From Typha latifolia (lineage: Eukaryota > Streptophyta > Magnoliopsida > Poales > Typhaceae): DNA of 64,000 bases. Below the pieces are notes generated by a model. That model did not search any database, was not told the DNA's origin, and was given only the letters and a program-made list of their open reading frames with translations. Numbering within the stretch: position 1 is the first letter of the stretch; each line of letters starts with the position of its first letter. Shown here one piece after another: positions 53,324-64,000 of the stretch. The stretch spans positions 248,001 to 312,000 of the forward strand of contig CM034113.1 in assembly GCA_019914945.1 (NCBI GenBank), in the 5' to 3' direction. Both the position numbers and the translations under genes were made by a program.

Positions 53324-54711
53324 CGAGGCCGACGACGGAGATGGAAGAGACGGAGGGAGATGAAATGGGAAGCGATCGAGGACGAGATTCCAGTGCCGGA
53401 GAGGTTATATACGTGCGAAGGTATGGGGATCGGGTATTTGGTCTCGAACAGCAAAACAGGTTAGTCTCATAACTCTCTTCTTTGTAATTGGTACACGTGG
53501 CGTATCATATCATCCGACGCACGAAAGATAACTGAGCTGGCGTTGATGGGATTATTCCCAAGTTGCTCATTCAGGAGTTCCAACGTCACGAATCACGAGG
53601 CAATGCTTCTGTCACGAGTGCATTAAATGTTAGGTTCGTCAACGTGGCATCGCCTCCTCTATTTTATTTTATTTAACCATTTATTTGATTAATTCATAAA
53701 CGAATATAGATATAAATTAGACACAAGGTCTCCGGCATCGCTCCTTTATCTATTAGCGATTACTTTTCTCTTTTTCTTTTTATTTAATTTTATTTTCGGT
53801 GAGTTGGATGGCAGTTGATATTAAAAACCGACCAGATTTGATTAAATTAGGTTTCAATCACGAGAAAGTTATAGGTTTGATTGCCTTTTTCAGCTAACTT
53901 GACATCAAATTAAAAGCGATTTTTTCCAAGCTTTTTGTTGATAATATAAGTTATTATATTTTTCTCGTGAGCTCAGATGATGACGTATGCGGAAAGAATT
54001 ATTTTTCTTAGATTTGGTTAACGGACTAGTAGTAGTAGGGGTGTAATCTAGCTGCGAGATTTGAATTAAAAACAATTTTGAGTCTAAATATGTGATCAAG
54101 TTTGAATTAAAATTATTTTAATTTAAACTAATTTTGAGATTATTTAAATTTAAACTGTGCCTAAATAAGCCCATCAATAAATAATTATAATTTTAAATTA
54201 AATTTTGAGTGAAAATATAAACTAATAGAAATATTTATATGTTTAGAAAAGATATGATACGACCGAAATTCAGAATTAAAATAAATTATAAAATAAATAT
54301 AAAAATATTTATTAGAGATAAATTTGTAGAAAATTAAATAAATTTTTTAACATATTTAAAATATTATAGATCAAATTCATATGATTAAATTAATGATTAA
54401 AAATATTTTAAAAAGTAATAATTATAATTAAATTATAAATTATAAAAAAGATAAGTTGATATATGTAAATTAGAGGGAGTAAAGTGAATATAAACATTTG
54501 AGTGTAATTTTCCTGCAAAATTTAAATGAAAAAGGCATATGTATTATATATCCACAGTTGGGAGGGTGAAAATGTAAATTTAGCCCCAATAGAAAAGGCA
54601 GAACAAATTTCGACCGCGTGACTATCGCTCTCTCTCTCTCTCTCGCTCTCGCTTCCCCTTCAGATCTCGACTTGCTCGATGCTTCTTCCTCCGTAGCATC
54701 AGTCTCCCCCC
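53324..54711. promoter_or_regulatory. Divergent promoter region SCD2 (distal) / phosphatase gene
   Basis: About 1.4 kb between divergent starts. The SCD2 side (53.3-53.65 kb) is GC-richer, with CACGTG-like 'acacgtggcg' near 53492 and 'caacgtggca' near 53641. The middle, 53.65-54.5 kb, is AT-rich with no gene. The phosphatase leader contains a CT run at about 54629-54645 and a short upstream ORF. Confidence 0.45.
54679..54696 (+). promoter_or_regulatory. Five-codon upstream ORF (MLLPP) before the phosphatase start
   Basis: ATG at 54679, stop TAG at 54694-54696, 15 nt before the main ATG at 54712. The transcription start is not visible, but the CT-rich leader begins upstream of it. Effects on translation are inference. 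Confidence 0.45.
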
Positions 54712-57700
54712 ATGGGCTCTGCCTACTCCCAAGCCCAACCTGAGGACTCCGACTCCGACCCCGACTCTGATCCGCCTCCGGCGGCGGAGCCGGATCCGGA
54801 TACGGATCCTCGTCGCTCCTCCAAGGAGAAGGTCCTCGAGCAAGAGCCGGAGATCCTGCCCTGCCGCGCCGCCGCGTCCCCCCTCTCCCCGCAGCTGTCC
54901 GCCGCAGGCACACCTCGCCTCCTCGGTCCCACCGTCAAGGTCTGGGATCCCTGCCACGTCCTCCTGCCCCCCCCGCCGGCGTCGGCGGCGGATCGGGCGG
55001 CAGCCGAGGTGCTTCTGATCAGCCACGGAGAGTTCGCGGCCTCGCTCCGGCCGGATCTTGTCGGAGGGCGGTGGCCGGCGGCGGGACTGACGGCGACAGG
55101 GGAGCGGCAGGCAAGGGCGCTTGCGGTGTTCCTTAAGTCGCAGGGGGTGACGTTCGAGGCCGTGTACTGCTCCCCGCTGGATCGGGCGAGGGCCACTGCG
55201 GCGTTGGTTTGCCGGGTAAAAGAAGTTCATCACATCTTTATTCTTTCTGCATTATCGAATTAGAGCATAAATTTTGTCACTTTATCTAATTCTTTCAATA
55301 TTAGTTTCTAATTGAAGCGTGTTTTTCTTGATATAGAGATTCCTAAATTCCTTAATTGTTTGGAAGTCGGATAAAGTAGTTCAGGCACTGCTCAACATGA
55401 TATTTTTAATCACGTTGAGAAATCGATGCACATTGTGAAATTCTGTAGATGTTGTGAAAGAATTTAGTATCTCTTTTCTTTTATGAACGCAATTTGCTAA
55501 TTCTCGACTATTGTTTGCAGAAAATTTAATTTGTTATTTGATCTTGGTTCTCCTTTTATTCTAGTAACGATATTAACCGTTAGAACCTAGCCTTTAAGAA
55601 TTAGTTAGAAGTTAATGATCAAGTGAGAAGTAAGGAGACTTTCTAACTGTTCCTCTGGGAGATCTATCATATCATCTAGACACCTACTAGGGCGCAGGTT
55701 GCAATGTAAAGTATATAATCTCGATTCCCCGTAACAATTACCTTCCTAACCCAACGACCATCGCGAATCTAATCCAAAGACGGAATTGGTTTTCGACTCA
55801 CGAGCAGAAAGTTTGAGTTACCACTAATCTCAAAGTTAAGATATAACTCTAGATCAAACGGTCGGATGATAGAGTACTTTTGAGGATCGAGATAGATTCG
55901 AGATGGAGAACAAATCTATCTAGGTGGATTGTGGAAATGGGAGGCCGAAGAGGCGTGGTTGTGATCGGCCTAAGGTTGTGGTATGGTTATAGAGATGACA
56001 ATGGTAGAAGTTAAGGTAGTCGGTAGGAAAGTGATAGAAAAAAAGTAGGGTCATTCCTTGGGGGTGTAGTCAGACAAAAAAAAAGGCAGCAATGAAGATT
56101 CTAGATGGTGCTTAGGATTCCAAAGCTTAGAGGTAACCGAACAAGGAAGGAGACGATCTTGCAAAATAACTTCAATAATTCAAAATAATTATTCAGGTGC
56201 ACGCCACATCTATTTATAGGTGGCTCCTTGACTCGACTAAATTTAGTAATAGGATCAAACAAGCTCAAATCTTATTGCCTAACATAAACAAAAACACTTA
56301 ATTAAAACACCTAAGTTAGGATTCCTCGCTGTCGGGTGTCCAAACGCCTAATTAATTTTTGGCTCTCGGGTAAATGCGTTCAAATGCTTATAGGGTCGTT
56401 CGAACGCTTATTTAATCTTCTGCTATCATGAATTTGCATTCGAACGCCTGAAGGGCCGTTTGAATTCCTAATCTTGAAATTAGTTCTTTCGACTGCTTGA
56501 ACATTTATTTCTTCTGCAAATAAACTATTAGCTATTGGTTAAATTCCCCCTTTTCTACTATGTGCTAATGTATGTTGCACACTTATATGCAGAGATATAG
56601 GGTAGGTAGCAGCTTTTTACTGTTGATGTTGTTGTCTATGGTGGCATTGCAATGTGACCTTTTGTTGAAGATAACTGATCTTAAAAAATCATGCCAGTAA
56701 TAGATGATCTTGGAGTTCAAAAGGTCTATTTGCCATTGATGAGGTTATTGTTGATATTTTGTCACACATCTTGGAGTTCGATCTGTTTCTCTATGGCATG
56801 TTTCGTTTTTCACAAACCATTATTATCCTAATAATAAATCAATCTCTATTCTACATCTGTCATATATACTGAACCATTTCAAAATAATTGTGCCACTGAC
56901 TGGCCAAGAATAAGCTGTCAGTTGAGTTATTGCTGCTTCACGATTTTCGTCCAGGAATATGATAGCATATGGGCTTGATGTGGCTGTTCTTTGACTACTT
57001 TCCATGCAACTTCTTTAAATGCTGACACACAATTTTTGAATTTTAAATATTTAAGTAAAGATGTTAACTTTCTGACGAATCATTTTCAAAAGCTGTAATC
57101 TGTAAAATGACGAGTCATCTTAGCAAGGATGAAAATTGCTTTCCAGCAGAGAAGAAATAGCTTTGAGAGGAACTGGTTAGAAAAATGGAGAAAGATAAGA
57201 TTGATTGAAGAAGAAGAAGAAATGGACGAATCAATAGCTGACGTTTACTCCTTTTCCTATATACTCTATCTGATACGACTGATAACTTAGCATAACTGGC
57301 CTAGGACTTCAATTGGTAATAATTGACTCGAAAGAAAATTTTATAGTAAAAGATTAGCTAAAAATTTTGAGAAGTACATAACGGTAAGTATACTCAACAA
57401 AAATCTCAGACAACTAAATATAATTATCATCCTAGAGTTGGGTAGCATCTGATTGTATTCGAGATGCTCAAAAACTCCTCTGCTGCTGTTCACACGCCCT
57501 TTTCTACCACTTTGCTTGGATACTTTAAATAGATGCAATATAGTTTCTGACCCTTCTAAAGAGAGAGTTACCTGATCATAAGTGGCTATCCCGTTATGAG
57601 AATTGTCATCCTCAAACTGAACAACCCGTCTATGAGAAACATCTGGAAAGTTCTGCTAGTCTGTCCTTTGAACTGTTTTTAGTACTCTTTTCATCTGCAT

Positions 57701-58402
57701 GGTCATCTGAACTGAATGATATATCATCCAATTATGCAGGAGCTTGATTTTCCAGATAATCAGATACAAATCTCGGATTCTTTGGTTGAGATGAGTCAGG
57801 GGCAGTGGGAAGGCTGCATTAGATCAGAAATTTATACCCCAGAAATGGTTAATTTAATTGACAAAGCCCAGCCAGATTTCTCTGCACCTTCAGGAGAATC
57901 ACTCAGGCAGGTGGAATTTCGGATGATTGAATTCCTCAACAGGACAGTCATCAGATTACCTGAAAAGCTGGCCATAGAAGATTCATTAATACATCAAAAT
58001 GAGGTCAAGGGGTTCTCTCGCCAAAGCTCAACTAATTCAGTACAAGAACGAGATGGCCCTCAATGGGATCTGCTTTACAGGCTTAATAGACCTGGCCTTC
58101 AGAGGAAGAAATCTGGAAAGAGCAGGCTTCAATTTGTTACATCCACAGAAAATGAGACTGAAGATGACTTTTCTCCTAGTGAAGGCCACAAAGGAAATAT
58201 AGGAAACCCTAACACCGCCATTGGGATTTTCACTCATGCAATCCCAATAAAATGTCTTCTTGCTGGCTTGTTAGATTGCAGTCCTATGATATCTCATAGA
58301 ATATGTATAGATGACTCTTCTGTCACAGTCCTGGAGCACTCACTAAGAACCGGATGGCAGATAAAGGGGATGAACGATACTGCACATCTCAGGCTTCTTT
58401 AG
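54712..58402 (+). CDS. Phosphoglycerate-mutase-like (histidine phosphatase superfamily) protein
   Basis: Two exons, 54712-55215 and 57740-58402, phase 0, give 388 aa. Residues 1 to about 98 are low-complexity, rich in Asp, Pro and Ser, then the phosphatase fold starts at EVLLISHGEFAASLRPDL. The usual RHG signature reads SHG here (Ser104-His105-Gly106), as I recall for this plant subfamily. Other active-site parts are present: GLTATGERQA, YCSPLDRARATA, VEMSQGQWEG and the second His in IFTHAIPIKCLL. The end, GWQIKGMNDTAHLRLL, is typical of the group. The family includes mutases and phosphatases acting on small phosphates or proteins; with the first Arg missing, activity is uncertain. No transit peptide is obvious. 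The 2.5-kb intron holds repeat-like DNA. Confidence 0.88.
55560..56500. repeat. Probable inserted repeat in the phosphatase intron
   Basis: This part of the intron has a base make-up and word use unlike the flanks, including repeated themes 'ttcgaacgc' / 'caaacgcct' at about 56335-56470. It resembles non-coding retroelement (LTR-type) sequence. There is no open frame, and ends and family could not be set. Confidence 0.3.
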
Positions 58403-59447
58403 AGAACCAACGGTGGAAGACTTCCTTTTTCTCAAACAATTATGAGTCTGAAAGATTGCGACATGCTAATTCTTGCTAAGAATTGGGTGTCTAAACTGTG
58501 TTTGCTATTCCAGAAAATCCTATATGCAATTTATCAGTCAGAATTGTCAGCTGATTTTTGATAATATTACCAGGGGATATCGGTTCTTTTGTTGATCTTG
58601 GTGCAAGCGGCCAAACCATTGAAAGATTTCAAAGGAGAAAAATTGTTATTTGTGCACGAGGCTCCTGGAGTTGTCCACTTGTACTTGTATTTTTAATCAC
58701 CATCTCCACAAGCCAAGGAGATCTGGTTTGTGAGTTATTGTATTTTTTTCCCAGTTCCTTTTTATGCTTAAATTCTTAAATTATGATATTTTGTTTTTGA
58801 TCCAATCATTTAAAATATTTCGCGTTGATCTTTTTGTAATGATAAAATTTTGAGAGTTGAGACTGTTATGTTCTATCTAAATGTGGGACTACAATTCTAT
58901 AGTTCCTTTGAGGTGTTTCTACTTAAAATTTTCATGCCAATCTTAAGACTGGAGTTGGCTAGCCTTTGGTATCAGCAGTGATAGAATGGTTGGTACCCAG
59001 GAACTCTTTACAACCATTAAATGCCTGTAGCTATTCATCTCTTAAATCAAAAATATGATTGTGAATATAACAAATTCTTGATTGAATTATATTTATATGT
59101 GAACAGATGGAAACATTTTCTTCTATGTAAAGATAGTTTTTAGAGTTGAACTATGGAAATTAACATTTCCAGAGGGGCTTATGTGCAAACATTATTTCTG
59201 TGATTATGACATTGTAAGTCTAAGATTGGTATGCCAACTCTAAATTGAAACCATAAAGCTAGCCACCTACCTTCTAAGTGAGAATTTTCAGTTATAGTTG
59301 GACTTTTAGTGTTACAATTTGTCTCTTCTTAGTTGGTTCTCAAAGATGATTTAAGCAGTGGCAACTTTTCCCACCAAATTTGCAACCCCCTCTCCTCCTA
59401 ATTATATAACCTTCACACTCTCTGTTACGATGATCATAATCACAATA
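58403..59447. other. Intergenic region phosphatase / GDSL lipase
   Basis: It holds the phosphatase 3' UTR and the GDSL promoter. A 74-codon frame at 58558-58779 has no recognisable similarity and is taken as chance. No TATA box was placed with confidence. Confidence 0.45.
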
Positions 59448-61695
59448 ATGGCCTCTTTAAGCATTTTATACATCATTCCTCTCTCAATATCATTGCTCCT
59501 CTTGGCTACGTTCAACTTGGCTGAATCAAAAACTTGCTTCATAAATGCTATATATAGTTTCGGTGACTCCATCGCTGACACCGGCAATCTTCTCCGGGAA
59601 GGTCCGATAGGGTTCTTCTCCGGTATCGGAAATTTTCCCTATGGAGAGACCTACAAGAAATCCACAGGCCGCTGCTCTGATGGTCTTCTGATGATAGACT
59701 TCTTTGGTATGCTTAATTTCTTTCTTCTCATTATTATCCGAGTATTCTATCATTATTCAGATGCATGCTTATGTTTACATGTCTAATGATTTTTTTTTCT
59801 TAATCTCTCATCTCAGCTTCGGCACTGAATATATCATTCATCAACCCTTACTTGGATGACAGTGCCGACTTCAATAATGGCGTGAATTTTGCAGTAGCAG
59901 GAGCCACAGCACTTGATAAATCCTTCTTCCTTGAGAAGGGGATTTATATGCCATTAACGAGTCCTCTAAATGTTCAACTTGGATGGTTTAAAGAACATCT
60001 CAACTCCACTTGCTCCTCACAACCAGGTATTTCTTTTCTTTTCTTTTCTTTTCTTTTTCCCCAAGAAGATTTGAATTGAGTACTTTACTCCTCAACTTCA
60101 AATGAACTCTAAAAACTTATAGATAATTGTGCTAAAAATCTCGGACAAACATTGTTCTTGGTGGGAGAAATCGGAGGAAACGATTACAACTATGCTTTCT
60201 TGCAAGGAAGATCCATGGACGAAGTCAAGAGCTATGTGCCACAGGTTGTGCAATCCATAATAGATGCTTCTAAGGTACCTCCTATATATTTTCTTTCGTA
60301 TACTCTCAACTTAAGCACTTTAACATCTTTGTAATCGAAACAAAATTGCAACCGTTATCGCCCACAGAAATACATGAGGTCTTATTCCAACAAATATAGA
60401 CATGGGTCTGTAAACAAGAGATGATACCAAGCAAAGTAGTCAATTTCTTTTTCATTTTTGTGGTAATTAATTACATTTTTTTAATCTATATTTCAGGAAG
60501 TGATTAGGTTAGGAGGGGTTCAACTAGTTGTTCCAGGAAATCTCCCAGTTGGATGCTCACCAAGCTATCTCACAGAATTCTCCTCCTCAGAACCTGAAGC
60601 TTTTGATGAGAGGAATTGCCTCAAGACTTACAACTCCTTCTCTGTATACCACAACACACAACTTCAAGCAGCACTAGATGATCTCAGGGATGCCTACCCT
60701 GATGTTACCATCATGTATGCTGACTATTACCAAGCCTTTTTGCATCTCCTTGATGAGGCCTCAGATCTAGGTAAGATCCTACCATGAATATATTTCCATC
60801 TATTTTTGAGTATTTTCCTCTCGATATATCATATATGAGCTCAGTTTCCGTCCAGATTAGGGCGTTTTTATAATTTAATTACATGTAGTTTTTTTAATTT
60901 AGTATATAAACCTGAATGTATATATCTTCCATAGCCAATACATATTTAATTATATTGGAGTGTACATAATTTATTTATGCAATGCACGCTAGAGTCTATT
61001 ATTATAAATTTTAAAATTAAATATAATTAAATTGGAAAAACCTACATTTGCAGGTTATAATTACACATGAATAGAATCTCATAAGCATATAAGTTATCCG
61101 ATTGGCAAATGTGTGCCATCAGTATGTTATTTTTCTATTTTTTCTTCCACTTACTATTAATAGATATTCGAATACTATATTTTTTTTGCTTAAACTTAGG
61201 TTTTTTTTTTGGTATATTAACTATCTATGTTGATATATTTTCAAATTGGCTCCAAATTTAGGTATTTATTTGCAAATTTAGGTATTTATAAATCGCAAAT
61301 AACATGTGAAAATGTTAGAAAAAATTTAAAAAAAAAACATGTGAAAAGGTATGAAGTTAAATGCAAATTCCCTAAAAAGAATGAGTATAATTCTCTTCTT
61401 CCAAGATTAATTGCTACCATAGAATTGGGTTTCAAAATTAAAACAATTCCATTGGCCAGGTTTCAAACAGGATTCTCTACTCAAAGCTTGCTGTGGAGCT
61501 GGTGGTGAGTATAATTTTGACATCAGCTTGAATTGTGGATCACCAGGCACCAACATATGCTCTGATCCAACCCAATACATAAGCTGGGATGGCATTCATC
61601 TCACTCAAAAGGCATACAAGATCATGGCTGAATCATTGATCATGGAGGGATTTGCTTACCCTAATAACAGAGTCCAGGAGATGTGGGAGTGTTAA
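59448..61695 (+). CDS. GDSL esterase/lipase, secreted
   Basis: Five exons, 59448-59706, 59817-60026, 60123-60274, 60497-60770 and 61460-61695, give 376 aa with all phases closing. The signal peptide MASLSILYIIPLSISLLLLA precedes the catalytic Ser (about residue 41) in FGDSIADTGN (block I). Later blocks are present: ATALDKSF, GEIGGNDYNYAF (block III, Asn), VVPGNLPVGCSP, and SWDGIHLT with the catalytic Asp and His (block V). CCGAGGEYN and CSDPTQYISWDG are typical of the plant group with acetylajmalan esterase and the Arabidopsis At1g28580-like lipases. It should hydrolyse esters outside the cell; the substrate is unknown. The start at 59448 (good context) was preferred; an in-frame ATG at 59430 would add six residues. 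Confidence 0.92.
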
Positions 61696-61928
61696 AATGC
61701 CAAGTATTATGTGATTGTTGCAATATACTACCTTATCTTAGATCATTTTTGTTTTGTTTCTACTCAAATACTTATACTAAGTTTTAAAACTTTTAAAAAA
61801 TAAAAAAAAATCCTTCAAATACTACATTAGCAGAAGCCTCATGCATTGGGATGTCTATTTTATGTCTTTTTCTTTTTGTTAAGATAAATGACTTTTGAAT
61901 CCAAATTCATATGAGAAAACTAACAAGG

Positions 61929-62012
<84 letters not shown>

Positions 62013-63299
62013 TAATCAACCAAGTAATGGAGATGTGAACCAAAAAAACTACAGTTTTGTGGGTATTGTGAGGAAGAAACCCTCTTCTGAAGGAACCAAA
62101 CACTCCATCATGGAATGGATAGTGGTCTGGATGGGAAAAAGGGAGATATATTATTTTTTTTTCTTCTTTCTTTTTGTGGGCAAACCAATGATGTAAGAAA
62201 GTAATAGAAAGAGCAAAAATGTGATCATTCCAAAGTTCAAACTCAAAAACAAAATGAAGCCCTCTTTCTAAATTTTGGAGGCACTTTGCCTGATGTTCCT
62301 TCCCAAAAGTTCAAACTTCAAGTAAAATTTTTTTTTAAAAAAGAAGGAAACACTCATATCCACACTCCTCGTTTTCACCATAGCAAACACCAACATTCCC
62401 ATGAAAAGAATACAAACTCATGTTTCAAATAGTTTTAACTATATGTCAGCAAATATTATTATTGTACATATGTGTGTCATATTACTATGTACTTAAAAAA
62501 CTATATACAGTCCCAGAGAAGCATATGGATAATAGATAAAACGAATTGGGACATGCATGAGGATGAGGTCCCTTAATTTTGCATGCCACTGCCTCCCAAA
62601 TATTCCATTCCCTTTTCCTTCCTCTCTTTCCATGCTTCTAACTCCACCATCATCACTCTCCATCATGGCCAAGCCAAAAAGGCCTTTTATATACCCCTTT
62701 TATGGGGGTGCACTCCTCTATATATATCACTTTATAGAGAATGAGAGAGAGAAAGAGAAAAAAAAGAAAGAGCCATCTTTTAGAAAAAAAAAAAGGTCTA
62801 GGAATTGCATAGTGTTTTCATGTTCTCTTCTTACACATGCTTTCTCCTCTCTTTTTTTTCTCATCAATATTGTTGCACTATTAAAAATTCAGACTACACC
62901 GACAGGTAAAAAATGTCACTATTGGTCAACAACGTTATTTAACCAAAAGCCACTTAAAGTAATACCGGTGTTAGTTAACGCCTGCATTTGCATTTTATTT
63001 AGTAGCATAGAACTTTCTATGTGCGGACGAATAATCCAATGCTTATTGCCACTTAAACTTAAACTGTAAGATAATGATGACTCATAATACCACAATATTA
63101 AGAGTTAAGAATTGAACTATTAGGCAGCAGGCTAATAATATATTCCATAATTTTAATATTAATTAATTCTTAAATGTGCCAACTAGAGTTAGTTTAAGTC
63201 TTAAATAATATCACTCAAAAGGTGTATTCCTGTAAGTAGTACCATTAATTATTTAATTAAGGGTAACCATTAACCATAAAAGAAATACTAATCTCTAGT
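61696..63299. other. Intergenic region downstream of the GDSL gene
   Basis: It contains the GDSL 3' UTR, a long (GA)n run, and AT-rich DNA. Around 62650-62760 a TATA-like box (CTATATATATCAC, about 62718-62730) is followed by a purine-rich leader-like stretch, so a plus-strand promoter for a gene or non-coding RNA is possible. No conserved plant microRNA sequence that I know was found. Confidence 0.4.
61931..62006. repeat. (GA)n microsatellite
   Basis: About 37 GA units, one of the longest simple repeats in the window; it lies about 235 nt after the GDSL stop. Confidence 0.95.
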
Positions 63300-63520
63300 C
63301 TTTCAGAGTTCTAAAACCATGGGCACCCAGGGAGGGGACCCGGAAAGGTGACCGAGGCCAGTGCCACCACAAATGCCGCGACCCTCTCGTGGGCTCCGCT
63401 TTTGGTACGACCCACGAGTATATTCCCGGCAGGCGCCGGGCCCACCGGATTCCACGCCCCTCTGGGCAACGCGTGCATTGGTGGGCCTCCAAGCGGGCCC
63501 ACTCGAGGGAGGGCCCACTT
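63300..63520. promoter_or_regulatory. GC-rich islet with clustered GGGCCCAC (TCP-type) motifs
   Basis: An abrupt GC-rich block in AT-rich DNA. It contains GGGCCCAC at 63438-63445, 63495-63502 and 63511-63518, and GTGGGCC at 63481-63487. GGNCCCAC is the known class I TCP factor site. Short frames here on both strands overlap each other and look like GC artefacts. It may be a promoter or part of a repeat. Confidence 0.4.
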
Positions 63521-63711
63521 TAAAATTCTATGGAAATTATGGGTGTTACCAGAATTGTACAATTTTGTCACGGCCATCCATCATTAACTCTTCCACTAAT
63601 TTGGCTATAATGTATGTAAAGTTATCTAATGGCGGTTCGCTTTGAGGTTCGTGCTAACTATATTTTTAATAAGATACTTTTCCACCCTAATGCTATGTTA
63701 ACCCCCTTATG

Positions 63712-63762
<51 letters not shown>

Positions 63763-64000
63763 TTATATATATAATATGATCTATGTGATTCATATATAAC
63801 CATCATTCCTACACGTAGAGTTTGTGTTTATTCATTAATTGAATAAATTATGAAAAAAAACTAGATAGATTTATCGTATTACAAAATGATTAAATTTAAA
63901 TTTAGATAAGATTAATACAAATTAAATGTTATTATTAAAGCGATGGTGAGATCTACAGTGCCACCTGTTAAAAGTAGACCTCTTTGAATAATAATAATAA
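63521..64000. other. Right-edge sequence, no gene seen
   Basis: AT-rich sequence with a (CT)n run at 63713-63760 followed by a TATA-like stretch. Nothing else is recognisable before the window ends. Confidence 0.4.
63713..63760. repeat. (CT)n microsatellite
   Basis: Twenty-four CT units. Confidence 0.95.

Noticed and set aside
62557..63069. 170-codon frame downstream of the GDSL gene
   Set aside because: Low-complexity translation (runs of Ser, Pro, Lys and Glu) crossing a TATA-like box; no similarity recognised.
63295..63645. Overlapping frames on both strands in the GC-rich islet
   Set aside because: Multiple frames are open because of GC content; none has motif support or splice signals.

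Overview
The window is plant nuclear DNA. Genes have many short exons with GT-AG (occasionally GC-AG) introns, several products are chloroplast-targeted or plastid-envelope proteins, and an auxin response factor is present. The very GC-rich first exons (near 21.0-21.9, 51.2-51.5, 53.0-53.3 and 54.7-55.2 kb) set against AT-rich intergenic DNA suggest a monocot, probably a commelinid with a compact genome. The species is an inference and is not proven by the sequence.

Nine protein genes could be rebuilt exon by exon, with intron phases that close exactly. In order they are: CRL (CRUMPLED LEAF, CpcT/CpeT-like, minus, 529-5295); ARF2-type auxin response factor (plus, 7485-12214); lysine-sensitive-type aspartate kinase (minus, 14551-19481); a classical NAD-type short-chain dehydrogenase (minus, 20760-21896); the stromal Hsp100 chaperone CLPC (plus, 27245-33777); a serine carboxypeptidase close to SCPL45 (minus, 35677-37976); SCD2, a coiled-coil trafficking protein (minus, 43631-51469, with an extra candidate first exon at 52952-53323); a phosphoglycerate-mutase-like histidine phosphatase (plus, 54712-58402); and a GDSL esterase/lipase (plus, 59448-61695). 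A tiny two-exon reading frame at 42474-42944 (minus) is an unassigned candidate.

Layout: CRL/ARF2, SDR/CLPC and SCD2/phosphatase are head to head and share 5' intergenic regions. ARF2/AK and CLPC/SCPL are tail to tail. The genes are ordinary dispersed plant genes and do not form a pathway cluster; the only shared theme is chloroplast biology (CRL, AK, CLPC).

The most interesting signals are: (1) two mutually exclusive, phase-compatible first exons for SCD2, separated by a foldback MITE-like element; (2) a 5-codon upstream ORF whose stop codon abuts the ARF2 start; (3) a site inside ARF2 matching the TAS3 tasiARF target; (4) an optional intron that would change the ARF2 C-terminus; (5) GC-AG introns in both AK and CLPC; (6) a repeat family with copies in a CLPC intron and downstream of SCD2. 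No tRNA, rRNA, CRISPR array, complete transposon or microbial-type system was seen.
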